Under the pieces are notes generated by a model. It was not told where the DNA came from and did not search any database. It worked only from the letters and a program-made list of their open reading frames with translations. Shown piece by piece: positions 28,202-37,128 of a stretch of 64,000 nucleotides of DNA (its first letter is position 1; every line of letters begins with the position of its first letter). The DNA comes from Inediibacterium massiliense (lineage in GTDB: Bacteria; Bacillota; Clostridia; Peptostreptococcales; Thermotaleaceae), in contig NZ_LN876587.1 in assembly GCF_001282725.1 (NCBI RefSeq), positions 739,695-803,694 of the forward strand, read 5' to 3'. Position numbers and translations under genes: made by a program.

Positions 28202-28230
28202 TTTACGATTACGTTGAATTTAGTTATAAT
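28202..28230 (+). promoter_or_regulatory. Candidate sigma-A promoter for ftsZ
   Basis: TTTACG, 17-base spacer, TATAAT (perfect). It leaves a leader of about 135 bases before the ftsZ start, in which no clear structured element was recognised. Confidence 0.5.
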
Positions 28231-28372
28231 GGATGAGACATTATGCCCTTATGAAATTTAGAAGTAAGAGGATGGATGAGAGTAGCGTAGAATCCTTAAT
28301 ACATAAAAGTAAAGAATAGTAATTTATTAGGCTAGTTGAATATTTTCATAGCTGTATGGAGGAGGTAAACTT

Positions 28373-29464
28373 ATGTTAGAATTCGACGTAGATATGGAAC
28401 AATTTGCACAAATTAAGGTAATAGGTGTTGGAGGCGGTGGGAATAATGCAGTCAATAGAATGATAGAATCTCAACTTAAGGGTGTACAATTTGTGGCCAT
28501 TAATACGGATAAGCAAGCTTTATTTACATCTAAAGCTGAGTATAAAATACAAATAGGAGACAAACTTACAAAAGGTTTAGGAGCTGGTGCAAATCCTGAA
28601 ATAGGAAGAAAAGCTGCTGAGGAAAGTAGAGAAGACATTTGTCAAGCATTACAAGGAGCAGATATGGTATTTGTTACTGCTGGAATGGGTGGAGGAACTG
28701 GAACAGGAGCTGCACCTGTAGTGGCACAAATTGCAAAAGAAATGGGTATTTTAACAGTAGGTGTTGTAACAAAGCCATTTACTTTTGAAGGAAAGAGAAG
28801 ACTACAGCATGCAGAACTGGGAATTGAACAATTAAAAGATAAAGTTGATACTTTGGTAACGATTCCAAATGATAGACTTTTACAGGTTGCAGAAAAGAAA
28901 ACATCTATTATGGATGCTTTTAAGATTGCAGATGATGTTTTAAAACAGGGTGTACAAGGTATATCTGATTTAATAGCAGTTCCTGGACTTGTAAACTTAG
29001 ACTTTGCGGATGTAAAGACCATTATGTTTGAACAAGGCCTTGCTCATATGGGAGTAGGAAGAGTAAGTGGAGAAAATAGAGCTGCAGAAGCAGCAAAACA
29101 AGCAATACAAAGTCCGCTTCTAGAAACTTCTATTGAGGGAGCTAAGGGAGTTCTTTTAAATATTACAGGAGGACAAAATTTAGGATTGTTTGAAGTGAAT
29201 GAAGCAGCTGAATTGGTAGCACAAGCAGCAGATCCAGAGGCAAACATCATTTTTGGTGCTGTTATTGATGAAAACTTAAAAGATGAATTGATTATTACAG
29301 TTATTGCTACAGGATTTGAAAGTAAAAAAACAATTAATAAAAAAATCATAGAAAAGCAAAATGAACAGCCTAAGCCAAATGAACAAATAGTTGAAAAAGA
29401 GGTAGCTGAAAATCCAATTTCAGATGATTTAGACATACCAACTTTTTTAAGAAGAAGAAGATAA
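28373..29464 (+). CDS. ftsZ: Cell division GTPase FtsZ
   Basis: 363 residues. [13 protein letters not shown] near residue 20, tubulin signature [13 protein letters not shown] near 105, and synergy loop [11 protein letters not shown]. The conserved C-terminal peptide is [13 protein letters not shown], the docking site for SepF (encoded at 59829) and other partners. It forms the Z ring. Preceded by GGAGG. No ftsA lies in front of it, so SepF is the likely membrane anchor. Confidence 0.98.
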   Translation: MLEFDVDMEQFAQIKVIGVGGGGNNAVNRMIESQLKGVQFVAINTDKQALFTSKAEYKIQIGDKLTKGLGAGANPEIGRKAAEESREDICQALQGADMVFVTAGMGGGTGTGAAPVVAQIAKEMGILTVGVVTKPFTFEGKRRLQHAELGIEQLKDKVDTLVTIPNDRLLQVAEKKTSIMDAFKIADDVLKQGVQGISDLIAVPGLVNLDFADVKTIMFEQGLAHMGVGRVSGENRAAEAAKQAIQSPLLETSIEGAKGVLLNITGGQNLGLFEVNEAAELVAQAADPEANIIFGAVIDENLKDELIITVIATGFESKKTINKKIIEKQNEQPKPNEQIVEKEVAENPISDDLDIPTFLRRRR

Positions 29465-29496
29465 AGATCGTTTAGTTTACTAAACGATCTTTTTTT
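29463..29496 (+). terminator. Rho-independent terminator after ftsZ
   Basis: A perfect 12-bp stem (AGATCGTTTAGT / ACTAAACGATCT) with a two-base centre and seven T. It closes the dcw cluster; the catabolic island starts on the opposite strand about 75 bases further. Confidence 0.92.
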
Positions 29497-29572
29497 AAAA
29501 GGTGTTTAATAGTATGGACGAAAACTAGAGGTATCCTTTTACGCTATTCGTCTTTATTTTTATAACGTTTAC

Positions 29573-30718
29573 TTATAGATAATTCGTTACTTTTACTATT
29601 TTACCCCCTTTAACGTAAACTCTAGGGGGTCTCATTGTAATACGTGCTGCAATCTCATTTTTATTTGTTTGGGCTAGTTCAGAGGCCTCTTGGATGCTCA
29701 TGGTATTGTCTGTTCCATCTCCATAAATTATCACCTCATCTCCTTCTTTTACAGGACCTATATCTGTTAAATCTACCATGCACTGATCCATACAAATTAC
29801 ACCAATAATGGGCGCTTTTTTGCCATTGACTGTAACATATCCCTTATCTCTCATATTGCGGGGATAACCATCTGCATATCCAAATGGTAGTGTGCCAATG
29901 ATACTATCTCTTGTTGCTTTCCATAGATAATCGTAGCTGACACCCTCTCCTTTAGATAGTTCCTTGATATAAGAAATCTTTGTTTTGAAAGTAAAAGCCT
30001 GATAAATATTTAGCTCTCCTTTGTGAAACCCTTTCAATCCATAAAGAATGGCACCTGGACGAATCATATTCATACGATATTGTGGATAATCTACTGAAGC
30101 AATGCTATCAGCAATATGCTTAAAGGTAAAAGTAACGCCTTTTGCTTTTAAATAATCTAAAGCTTTCGTAAATTTTTCATATTGAATTTTATTTTCTTCA
30201 TCATTTTTCAGTGCTAGATGAGAGAATATTCCTTCTATTTCTAAAAATTCTAACTTACTAATTTTTTCAATATCCTCTAGGCTCTTTTTATTGTCTTTAA
30301 ATCCTAATCGATTAAATCCTGTATCATACTTGATATGAACCTTTACTTTTTTTTCATATTCTTTCCCCAATGCATTCAACAGCTTTGCTTGATGTAGCGT
30401 AAAGATTGTTTGAGTAAGATCATTTTCTACAACATATAAAAGATTGCTATCTGGTGTATGTCCCATAATTAAAATAGGATAGTTTCCATATACCTTTCTT
30501 AAGTTCAATCCTTCATTGAGTGCTGCAACAGCTAGATAATCCCCTCCGTTTTCCATAATGGTTTGAGCTATTCCTATAGCCCCAAGTCCATACCCATTAG
30601 CTTTTACTACAGCTGCTATAGCTACATTTTTTCCTGCCATTTCTTTGATTTTTCTAACGTTATGAGCAATTCGATCAAGATTGATTTCTACAATGGTATC
30701 TCTTAATATTGGGTTCAT
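29573..30718 (-). CDS. alr: Alanine racemase (PLP-dependent)
   Basis: 381 residues. PLP lysine in AAVVKANGYGLGA (Lys39); catalytic Tyr in GVSYDYLWKA (about residue 265); PFGYADGYPR and GVICMDQCMVDLTD complete the family set. Alr makes D-Ala for peptidoglycan, or turns D-Ala or another D-amino acid into the L form for catabolism. Here it is the second gene of an operon with an M20 amidohydrolase under a sigma-54 promoter, which suggests an inducible catabolic role rather than the housekeeping one. A good CAGGAGG site precedes it. The precise amino acid is unknown. Confidence 0.93.
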   Translation of the reverse strand: MNPILRDTIVEINLDRIAHNVRKIKEMAGKNVAIAAVVKANGYGLGAIGIAQTIMENGGDYLAVAALNEGLNLRKVYGNYPILIMGHTPDSNLLYVVENDLTQTIFTLHQAKLLNALGKEYEKKVKVHIKYDTGFNRLGFKDNKKSLEDIEKISKLEFLEIEGIFSHLALKNDEENKIQYEKFTKALDYLKAKGVTFTFKHIADSIASVDYPQYRMNMIRPGAILYGLKGFHKGELNIYQAFTFKTKISYIKELSKGEGVSYDYLWKATRDSIIGTLPFGYADGYPRNMRDKGYVTVNGKKAPIIGVICMDQCMVDLTDIGPVKEGDEVIIYGDGTDNTMSIQEASELAQTNKNEIAARITMRPPRVYVKGGKIVKVTNYL

Positions 30719-30734
30719 CTAAACGCCTCCTGTT

Positions 30735-31913
30735 TTATTTTTTCAAAAGCTTTAATACACTCATTACTTCCAAAACTATTCCGTATTTTATACAATTTTC
30801 ATCTGGGAGAAATTGATCATTGTGAAGGGGTGCATTTTCCTTTTCTTTAAAACCGCATCCCAAGTGAAAAAAAGCACCTTTCGCCACTTCGTTAAAAAAT
30901 GAGAAGTCTTCTACCCCAAGGCTTGGGTACTCCTTATATTGAATATGCTCTTTCCCTATAAAATCTTCTGCACAAGAAACAATAACATCTAAAACATCAT
31001 CATCGTTAATAAGAGATGCATAGCCATCTTCAATACGTACTTCTGCCCATGCACCGTATGCCTTAGCTGTGTTTTCGCATATCTCTTTGATTCTATCCTT
31101 TGTCTGCTGTCTTGTAGCAGGATCTAACGTCCTAAATATGCCTGAAAAAGTGGCTTCTCCTGGTATAATGTTGTTGCGTGTGCCTGCATTAAATTTCCCA
31201 ACAGATAAGACAACAGAATTCAGCGGTGAAACATTCCTGCTGACAAGGCTCTGAAGAGCATTTACTATATTGCACCCAACCAAAAGACTATCTACTGATT
31301 TTTCAGGATATGCTCCATGACCAGAGATACCTTTTACCTTAATATAAAATTCGTTAGATGCAGCGTTTAGTTTTCCATGACGTATTTCAATCCATCCAGT
31401 AGGCAGATAAGGCATCACATGAAGACCTATTACATAATCTACGTCTGGATCTTTCATACAACCCTCCTGTACCATACGTTTTGCCCCTCCTACCGTTTCT
31501 TCAGCTGGCTGGAAAAATAGCTTGACATTTCCTTCTATATCCTTCTCCATAGACTTTAGCAGTTTTGCAGCTCCAAGGAGAATACTGGTATGTAAATCAT
31601 GGCCGCAAGCATGCATGACGCCATCGTTTACTGACTTATAGGGTATATTATGGTTTTCAGAAATAGGTAGAGCATCTATATCTGCACGAATAGCCACAGT
31701 TTTTCCAGGCTTTGCCCCGTGAATTATTCCTACCACACCTGTTTGTGCGATGTCATTTTGGTATTTTATTCCAAAAGATTCAAGATGCTCGCAGATCTTT
31801 TGGGATGTTCTGAATTCCTGTTCACTAAGTTCAGGATGTTGATGAAAGTCTCTCCTTATTTCTACAATTTCTTCAAATATCTCATCCGCCATATCTATAA
31901 TACGTTCTTTCAT
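30735..31913 (-). CDS. M20-family amidohydrolase (hippurate/N-acyl-amino acid hydrolase type)
   Basis: 392 residues. Metal-binding and catalytic segments: AIRADIDALPI, MHACGHDLHTSILLGAAKLL, FQPAEETVGGAKRMV and a GLHVMPYLPTG lid entrance; the dimerisation domain begins near residue 180. The M20D group cleaves N-acyl amino acids, aminobenzoyl-glutamate or short D-containing peptides. First gene of the operon, 16 bases before alr and downstream of a -24/-12 promoter. Together with alr and the YfcC permease it looks like a set that imports an amide or dipeptide, cleaves it and racemises the product; the substrate is inferred. Confidence 0.9.
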   Translation of the reverse strand: MKERIIDMADEIFEEIVEIRRDFHQHPELSEQEFRTSQKICEHLESFGIKYQNDIAQTGVVGIIHGAKPGKTVAIRADIDALPISENHNIPYKSVNDGVMHACGHDLHTSILLGAAKLLKSMEKDIEGNVKLFFQPAEETVGGAKRMVQEGCMKDPDVDYVIGLHVMPYLPTGWIEIRHGKLNAASNEFYIKVKGISGHGAYPEKSVDSLLVGCNIVNALQSLVSRNVSPLNSVVLSVGKFNAGTRNNIIPGEATFSGIFRTLDPATRQQTKDRIKEICENTAKAYGAWAEVRIEDGYASLINDDDVLDVIVSCAEDFIGKEHIQYKEYPSLGVEDFSFFNEVAKGAFFHLGCGFKEKENAPLHNDQFLPDENCIKYGIVLEVMSVLKLLKK

Positions 31914-31975
31914 TTTATAGTTTCCTCCAATCTATATATAACTGTTTTATTTACCTTAATTTACTTAGATATATT

Positions 31976-31991
31976 TGCAATTATTATGCCA
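31976..31991 (-). promoter_or_regulatory. Sigma-54 (-24/-12) promoter for the amidohydrolase-alr operon
   Basis: On the reverse strand TGGCATAATAATTGCA: the invariant GG and GC are exactly ten bases apart, with TTGCA at -12. It lies about 60 bases upstream of the amidohydrolase start. A near copy stands in front of the YfcC gene (35748-35763). Confidence 0.85.
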
Positions 31992-32085
31992 ATTATTAAA
32001 TAATATTTAATCACTCGCTTATGATATAATGTAAGTAAATGTATCGGATAAGTATTTTATACAATAATGGAATTAGGTGATTGAA

Positions 32086-34158
32086 ATGGATACAAAACAC
32101 ATTCTTATTCTTACGATGAATACAAAAGCCGGAAATTTTTATAAGGAGACACTACTAGAACTTTTTCCGCCCAATAGTATTGACGTGGTGGTTCACACGC
32201 CTGTTTCCTATACAAAAGAAACGCCATTGTCACATATTGATTTGTATCTTATTTCAAAAAACGCAATTGAAGGTGCCAGTGATATCACTTGCTCTATTCC
32301 GTTTGGTGTTCCTGTGGTGGACCTCAAAGTTGATTACAAGGAAGATTCTATCAAGGTGCTCCGTAGCATTAAAAAAGGGAAGAAATGTCTTTACGTCAAT
32401 ACGTCTGAAAACTTATCTCTAGAAGGTATTGTAAATTTGCGCCACCGTGGCATTCACAACATTGCACTTTATCCCTATGCACCTGGAATGGAAATCTGGG
32501 AGGATATCAGCTTTGCTCTAACACCAGGAGAACATCAGCTAGTCCCGTCCTTTGTAAATGAGGTGATCGACCTCGGTTATCGGTATCTGACTCCACGTAC
32601 CTTGCTGGAAATCGCTCTGAAATTACATATTGAAAATCTCTTGCTAAACGAAAAATTTAGTGACTACTCTGAACAATTTCCTTCCAATACATATAATTCA
32701 TCTGTTCTATTTCAGAAAACATCCCAGCTGGAAATATGGCTGAATAATCTGATGGAAATCATGGATACAGGTGTCATTGGTATTGATGAACATGGTCGCG
32801 TATTTTGCATTAATCAAAAGGCGAAAAATATATTGCAAATGGATGGCAAAAAAGAGCAGGAAATGCATTACAAATCTATACTTCCTTTTATTGACTTCGA
32901 ATCGACGAGCAAAAAGCAGCTTCAAATGATAAATAAAATTGTCCATTATCTTCACACAGATATTATGGTGACTATTCATCCAATTGTCATTGACAGCAAA
33001 TTTCGTGGTCACTTCGTCATTCTTGAAAAATTCATGGAAATGGAGAACAAGCAGCAAAAAGCGAGAGCTCAAATCCTTAAGAAAGGTCATCAGGCTAAAT
33101 ACTATTTTTCAGATATTCTTAGCATTAGTTCAAAAATGACTGCTACTTTGCAACTGGCACAGAAGATGTCAAAAACATCCTCTGCAATACTCATTACAGG
33201 AGAAAGTGGTACGGGCAAGGAGCTTCTTGCAAGTGCAATTCATAATGCCTCTACCAGAGCAGTCCATCCATATATAGCAATAAATTGTGCAGCTATGCCT
33301 GAGAATCTTCTGGAAAGTGAATTGTTTGGTTATGAAGGAGGTGCATTCACAGGGGCTAAAAAATCTGGAAAGCTTGGACTCTTTGAGTATGCCCATAGAG
33401 GAACTCTTTTTCTTGATGAAATTGAAGACATGAGTCCGTCTCTACAGGTAAAACTTCTTCGTGTATTACAGGAAAAAGAAGTTATGCGTATTGGTGGTCA
33501 TAAAATCATCAATGTGGATGTTCGAATTATTGCAGCAACCAATGTAGAGATAGACCAAATGGTGAAAAATGGCGCTATCAGAAAAGACTTGTATTATAGA
33601 TTAAATACATTGCAGCTAGAGCTTCCACCTCTACGTGAGCGCATAGAAGATATTCCACTCCTTGCAAATCATTTTATCCATAAGAACAACTTTCACTTTA
33701 TCCTAAGAGAAGATGTTTTGGATGCATTTCGTAATCATCCTTGGAACGGCAACATTAGAGAGCTAGAAAACTGCATTGAATATTTTTATTGTCTAGATAA
33801 AGAAATTATTACAAAGAAAGATCTACCTAAATCCTTTCACAAGGAAAATTTAAGACAACAACGGGGAGCTCTGTCTAAATTGCTGGAGCTACCAAAAGAA
33901 ATCATCTACAACCTTGAACAACCTGACCTATTATTATTTGTTCTGGATACAATTTATTACTATAATTGTCAGAAAAAATCTATAGGAAGAAGAAGTATTC
34001 TAAAGGAATCTAAACTACATTCTGTAAATCTTTCGGAATCAGAAATCAGGAAAATTATGAGAGAATTAGCATCCAATCAATGGATAGAGATCCGTATTGG
34101 TAGGGCTGGTGCAAAAATAACAGCTGCTGGCATTGACTACCTAAAGTCCAGACAATAA
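32086..34158 (+). CDS. Sigma-54-dependent transcriptional activator
   Basis: About 690 residues. N-terminal domain (1-200) resembling the PrpR-type receptor region; a PAS domain (about 215-330, containing [18 protein letters not shown]); an AAA+ domain with Walker A GESGTGKE near 371, sigma-54 contact loop GAFTGA near 420, LDEIEDM near 440 and [13 protein letters not shown] near 555. The C terminus (about 620-690) looks like a winged helix, not the usual Fis helix-turn-helix. It is divergent from the amidohydrolase-alr operon and convergent with the permease gene. Since both of those carry -24/-12 promoters, it most likely activates them in response to a ligand of the PAS or N-terminal domain. 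ATG 32086 follows TTAGGTGA. Confidence 0.93.
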   Translation: MDTKHILILTMNTKAGNFYKETLLELFPPNSIDVVVHTPVSYTKETPLSHIDLYLISKNAIEGASDITCSIPFGVPVVDLKVDYKEDSIKVLRSIKKGKKCLYVNTSENLSLEGIVNLRHRGIHNIALYPYAPGMEIWEDISFALTPGEHQLVPSFVNEVIDLGYRYLTPRTLLEIALKLHIENLLLNEKFSDYSEQFPSNTYNSSVLFQKTSQLEIWLNNLMEIMDTGVIGIDEHGRVFCINQKAKNILQMDGKKEQEMHYKSILPFIDFESTSKKQLQMINKIVHYLHTDIMVTIHPIVIDSKFRGHFVILEKFMEMENKQQKARAQILKKGHQAKYYFSDILSISSKMTATLQLAQKMSKTSSAILITGESGTGKELLASAIHNASTRAVHPYIAINCAAMPENLLESELFGYEGGAFTGAKKSGKLGLFEYAHRGTLFLDEIEDMSPSLQVKLLRVLQEKEVMRIGGHKIINVDVRIIAATNVEIDQMVKNGAIRKDLYYRLNTLQLELPPLRERIEDIPLLANHFIHKNNFHFILREDVLDAFRNHPWNGNIRELENCIEYFYCLDKEIITKKDLPKSFHKENLRQQRGALSKLLELPKEIIYNLEQPDLLLFVLDTIYYYNCQKKSIGRRSILKESKLHSVNLSESEIRKIMRELASNQWIEIRIGRAGAKITAAGIDYLKSRQ

Positions 34159-34162
34159 TACA

Positions 34163-34204
34163 ATAAAACCGAAGGGGCATCTTCAAGAAGACCTTCGGTT
34201 TTAT
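34163..34204. terminator. Bidirectional terminator between convergent genes
   Basis: A perfect 13-bp stem (ATAAAACCGAAGG / CCTTCGGTTTTAT) with T-rich sides on both strands, between the activator and permease stop codons. Confidence 0.85.
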
Positions 34205-34246
34205 GATCTCATCTATATCTAGATATGGTTATTTCTAATAGCTAAA

Positions 34247-35695
34247 CTATAAACCTAACATCATAGCCACACCTATAAAGACTACTTGCATTGCGAATAG
34301 TATACCTGCAAGAGGTAAAAACCATTTCCACCATTTTTGTAGTGAAATACCACCTATCCCACAAACAATGACACATCCACATGTGGGCCACACTAGATTT
34401 GAAAGTCCATCGCCAAATTGAAAGGTAAGACAAGCTATTTGTCTGCTTACGCCTAACATATCAGCAAGGGGAGCCATGATTGGCATGGTTGCAGCAGCCT
34501 GCCCACTTCCTGATGGGATGAAAAAGTTTAATATTGTCTGGAAAACTAGCATTGCTTGAGCAGACAGCATGCTTGGAAATCCTTTTAATAAATTGGACAA
34601 TGTATAAATAATTGTATCCATAATAGAAGCATCTTTCATTACAATTACGATTGCCTTTGCAACCCCTGTTAAAAGACCACCCCATACAACAGTTTTTACT
34701 CCTGTCATAAATTCATCTACATATTTATTTGGAGACCATCCGTCAATACCAGCAGCCACCATGGACATGATAAGGAATAGACCACAAAGCTCACCATAAC
34801 CCCATCCCAGCTTCATCATACCATACATTAAAAAAGTAAGGGTAATCACTACGTCAATCATGATCAGTATTGATTTTTTGTTCATTTGGTATTGATCCAA
34901 ATCTTTCTTTTTAAATTCATGAACAGACCTTTCTCCATATACAACAGATAACTTTGGATTATTCTTTATCTTTTTACCATAAAGAATAACATAAACAGAG
35001 CATGCAAGGATAAAGCATATTAAACAAAATGCTCGAAAACCTGTAGAAGAATAAATGGGGACACCTGCGATGGCCTGGGATACTCCTACAGTATACGGAT
35101 TCAAAGTAGCTCCCATGAATCCAACATACTCTCCCAGCACGATTATTGCAAATCCAAACATGGCATCATAGCCCATGGCAACACCGAGTCCTACCATAAG
35201 GGGAATAAAGCCATAAAATTCACTCAACATTCCAAACATGGATCCACCCAGCGCAAATATAGACATCAAAATTGGTACAAGTATGATATCTTTATTACCC
35301 ATCTTCCGAAGAACTGATCCAATACCTGCATGAAATGCCCCTGTCTTAACTAAAATACCAAAAGTCCCTGCGCAAGTAAAAATTACAAAGATGATATCAG
35401 CAGCATCTACACATCCTGCATAAAGGGATTTGAAGTACTCAAGGAATCCTGTTGGATTTGCTTCAGATCTGGCCAAATAATGGAATGTACCATCGATGGC
35501 GATGGTTCTCATTTTTCCGTTAATATCCACTTCCTGATAATCGTATGTTCCAGGAGGAACAATCCAAGTTAGTAGTGCCATTAACATAACAATAAATGCT
35601 ACAATTATGTAAGTATCTGGCATGACAAACCTTTTTTTGTTTTTTGATTTTTCTTCTTTCGATAATCCATTTTTCTCTCCCATACTTTTCTCCAT
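34247..35695 (-). CDS. YfcC-family (C4-dicarboxylate/arginine-antiporter-like) permease
   Basis: 482 residues with about 12 membrane helices. Family features: LTWIVPPGTYDYQEV after the first helix, GEYVGFMGATLNPYTVGVSQ in the middle, and the PSGSGQAAATMPIMAPL and LVWPTCGCVI loops near the C terminus. YfcC proteins belong to the DcuC/AbgT-like ion transporter superfamily and are usually annotated as amino acid or peptide-like substrate carriers. AAGGAGG lies seven bases before ATG 35695. It has its own sigma-54 promoter and probably brings in the substrate of the amidohydrolase. Confidence 0.88.
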   Translation of the reverse strand: MEKSMGEKNGLSKEEKSKNKKRFVMPDTYIIVAFIVMLMALLTWIVPPGTYDYQEVDINGKMRTIAIDGTFHYLARSEANPTGFLEYFKSLYAGCVDAADIIFVIFTCAGTFGILVKTGAFHAGIGSVLRKMGNKDIILVPILMSIFALGGSMFGMLSEFYGFIPLMVGLGVAMGYDAMFGFAIIVLGEYVGFMGATLNPYTVGVSQAIAGVPIYSSTGFRAFCLICFILACSVYVILYGKKIKNNPKLSVVYGERSVHEFKKKDLDQYQMNKKSILIMIDVVITLTFLMYGMMKLGWGYGELCGLFLIMSMVAAGIDGWSPNKYVDEFMTGVKTVVWGGLLTGVAKAIVIVMKDASIMDTIIYTLSNLLKGFPSMLSAQAMLVFQTILNFFIPSGSGQAAATMPIMAPLADMLGVSRQIACLTFQFGDGLSNLVWPTCGCVIVCGIGGISLQKWWKWFLPLAGILFAMQVVFIGVAMMLGL

Positions 35696-35747
35696 CAGAA
35701 ATCCTCCTTAATATAGTTATTTATAAATACATCTGATTTCATTAATA

Positions 35748-35763
35748 TGCAATAAATATGCCA
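35748..35763 (-). promoter_or_regulatory. Sigma-54 (-24/-12) promoter for the YfcC permease
   Basis: On the reverse strand TGGCATATTTATTGCA, with GG and GC ten bases apart. It differs from the amidohydrolase promoter only in the spacer. About 53 bases upstream of the start codon. Confidence 0.85.
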
Positions 35764-35929
35764 GAATATTCTGCGTTTTGCAATTGATTATTTTGAAGTA
35801 TAGTAATCATTATACAATAAACTTGTACTATGATTTTCTCTTTAAAAGGGAAATCTACCCTTTTAATCCCCTTTAATCATCCCTTTTTTCCCTTTTAAAT
35901 ATGGTAGTTAAATTGAATGTATTTTTTAA
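35764..35929. other. Upstream region of the permease with reiterated CCCTTTTAA motifs
   Basis: A perfect 9-bp dyad, TTAAAAGGG / CCCTTTTAA, at 35843-35867, followed by three further CCCTTT-type motifs up to about 35900. This lies 80-135 bases upstream of the sigma-54 promoter, where activator sites normally stand. The same motif is not seen in front of the amidohydrolase operon, so the assignment is weak. Confidence 0.3.
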
Positions 35930-36070
35930 AAAGAATTTATATAAAAGGACAAATTGTGGATAATTTTAGAAAATTAGATTTTCATAAAATTTTAAGTAAA
36001 GAAAATTTTCAATGAAATAAAGAATTTTATTGATTTCAAGAACAATTCTCTTAGGAATATAGATTTTTTT
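35930..36070 (+). repeat. Intergenic structured repeat, copy A (diverged)
   Basis: About 141 nt, aligned to copies B (39937) and C (43456). It carries the hairpin AATTTT-AG-AAAATT, the segment TAGATTTTCAT, a second weaker stem ending GAATTTTATTG, and a final T7. The most diverged of the three copies, it lies upstream of spoIIGA. Confidence 0.7.
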
Positions 36071-36087
36071 ATCATAAAATAGTCTTT

Positions 36088-36134
36088 TTCGACTTCAGAG
36101 AATGACAAAGTTTGAATCAAAAATTATATATAAT
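36088..36134 (+). promoter_or_regulatory. Candidate spoIIG promoter with wide spacer and Spo0A-like box
   Basis: ATGACA (36102) and TATAAT (36129) are separated by 21 bases; a box TTCGACTT (36088) resembles a reverse Spo0A site (6 of 8). The Bacillus spoIIG promoter is unusual in just this way, having an over-long spacer and Spo0A-P activation. About 70 bases before spoIIGA. Confidence 0.45.
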
Positions 36135-36203
36135 AGTTATAAGTAAAAGGACAATTGAATATTTCTATAACAAGTAGAGTATCTCCTTGTTGGAGGCGTG
36201 TAT

Positions 36204-37100
36204 ATGTTTGAAGTATATGGAGAATATTTGTTTATTGAAAATTTATTAATGAATTGGCTGATCCTTCATCTGACTGGATATTTTAGCAAATATGATATGA
36301 AGAAATGGAAAATCTGGGTTGGAGCTTCTATTGGGGCATGCTATGCTTTTGTAATTTTTTTCCCATCATTAAGTTTTTTATATTCTTTTTTAATGAAATT
36401 TATTGTTTCTATATTTATTATTATTGTTACATTTACACCTTATAAATTTAAAGATTTTGCAAAGCTTTTAGGTATTTTTTATTTGATTTCCTTCATGTTT
36501 GGAGGGGCAGCATTTGCATTGTTTTATCTTACAGATTTTCATGGAATGGTTAGTAATGGTATTTTTTATATGGGAAATTTTACAATGAAGCTTTTAATCT
36601 ATTCTGGAATTGTTGCATACATATTGATAAAGTTTTGTCTAGAATATATTCAAGTAAGGATTTCAAGAGATGAGCTATATATTCCCATTTGTATCGAGGT
36701 AGAAAATCATAGTAGTAAATTAAATGCTTTATTAGATACAGGAAATTCTTTATTTGATCCATTATCTAAATCTCCTGTGATTATTGTAGAATATACAGCC
36801 ATTAAGGATTTGTTTCCTACAGATATACAAGATGTATTTTCTAAGGGAGAGAGTGGGAATTTAGACTTGATTACTCAGATTATTGACGGTTCTAAATGGA
36901 TTCATCGATTTAGAATGATTCCATTTAAGTCTTTAGGGCAAGAAAATGGAATGCTCATGGGATTTAAACCGGATCAAGTCAAAATGCAAGATGAAAAGAA
37001 TTTAAAATGTATCCAAAATATTATTATAGGCGTATATACAAAAAAGTTATCTCAGGATGGAGACTATGAAGCCTTATTACATCCAGATCTATTAAAATAA
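36204..37100 (+). CDS. spoIIGA: Sigma-E processing aspartic peptidase SpoIIGA
   Basis: About 298 residues: five membrane helices in the first 140 residues, then a retropepsin-like domain with the catalytic motif NALLDTGNSLFDP near residue 176. SpoIIGA cuts the pro-peptide from sigma-E in the mother cell after a signal from SpoIIR. ATG 36204 has GGAGG seven bases upstream; GTG 36198 is too close to it. It is followed by sigE 28 bases later, the conserved spoIIG operon. Confidence 0.95.
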   Translation: MFEVYGEYLFIENLLMNWLILHLTGYFSKYDMKKWKIWVGASIGACYAFVIFFPSLSFLYSFLMKFIVSIFIIIVTFTPYKFKDFAKLLGIFYLISFMFGGAAFALFYLTDFHGMVSNGIFYMGNFTMKLLIYSGIVAYILIKFCLEYIQVRISRDELYIPICIEVENHSSKLNALLDTGNSLFDPLSKSPVIIVEYTAIKDLFPTDIQDVFSKGESGNLDLITQIIDGSKWIHRFRMIPFKSLGQENGMLMGFKPDQVKMQDEKNLKCIQNIIIGVYTKKLSQDGDYEALLHPDLLK

Positions 37101-37128
37101 GCTGATGGATTAAAGGGGAGGAGTTACA

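Noticed and set aside
28231-28372. Riboswitch in the ftsZ leader
   Set aside because: No paired core or known aptamer motif could be recognised in the 140 bases.
26479-29436. Long reverse-strand open frames of 126-143 codons inside the DUF881 and ftsZ genes
   Set aside because: Antisense shadows caused by codon bias of well-supported forward genes.
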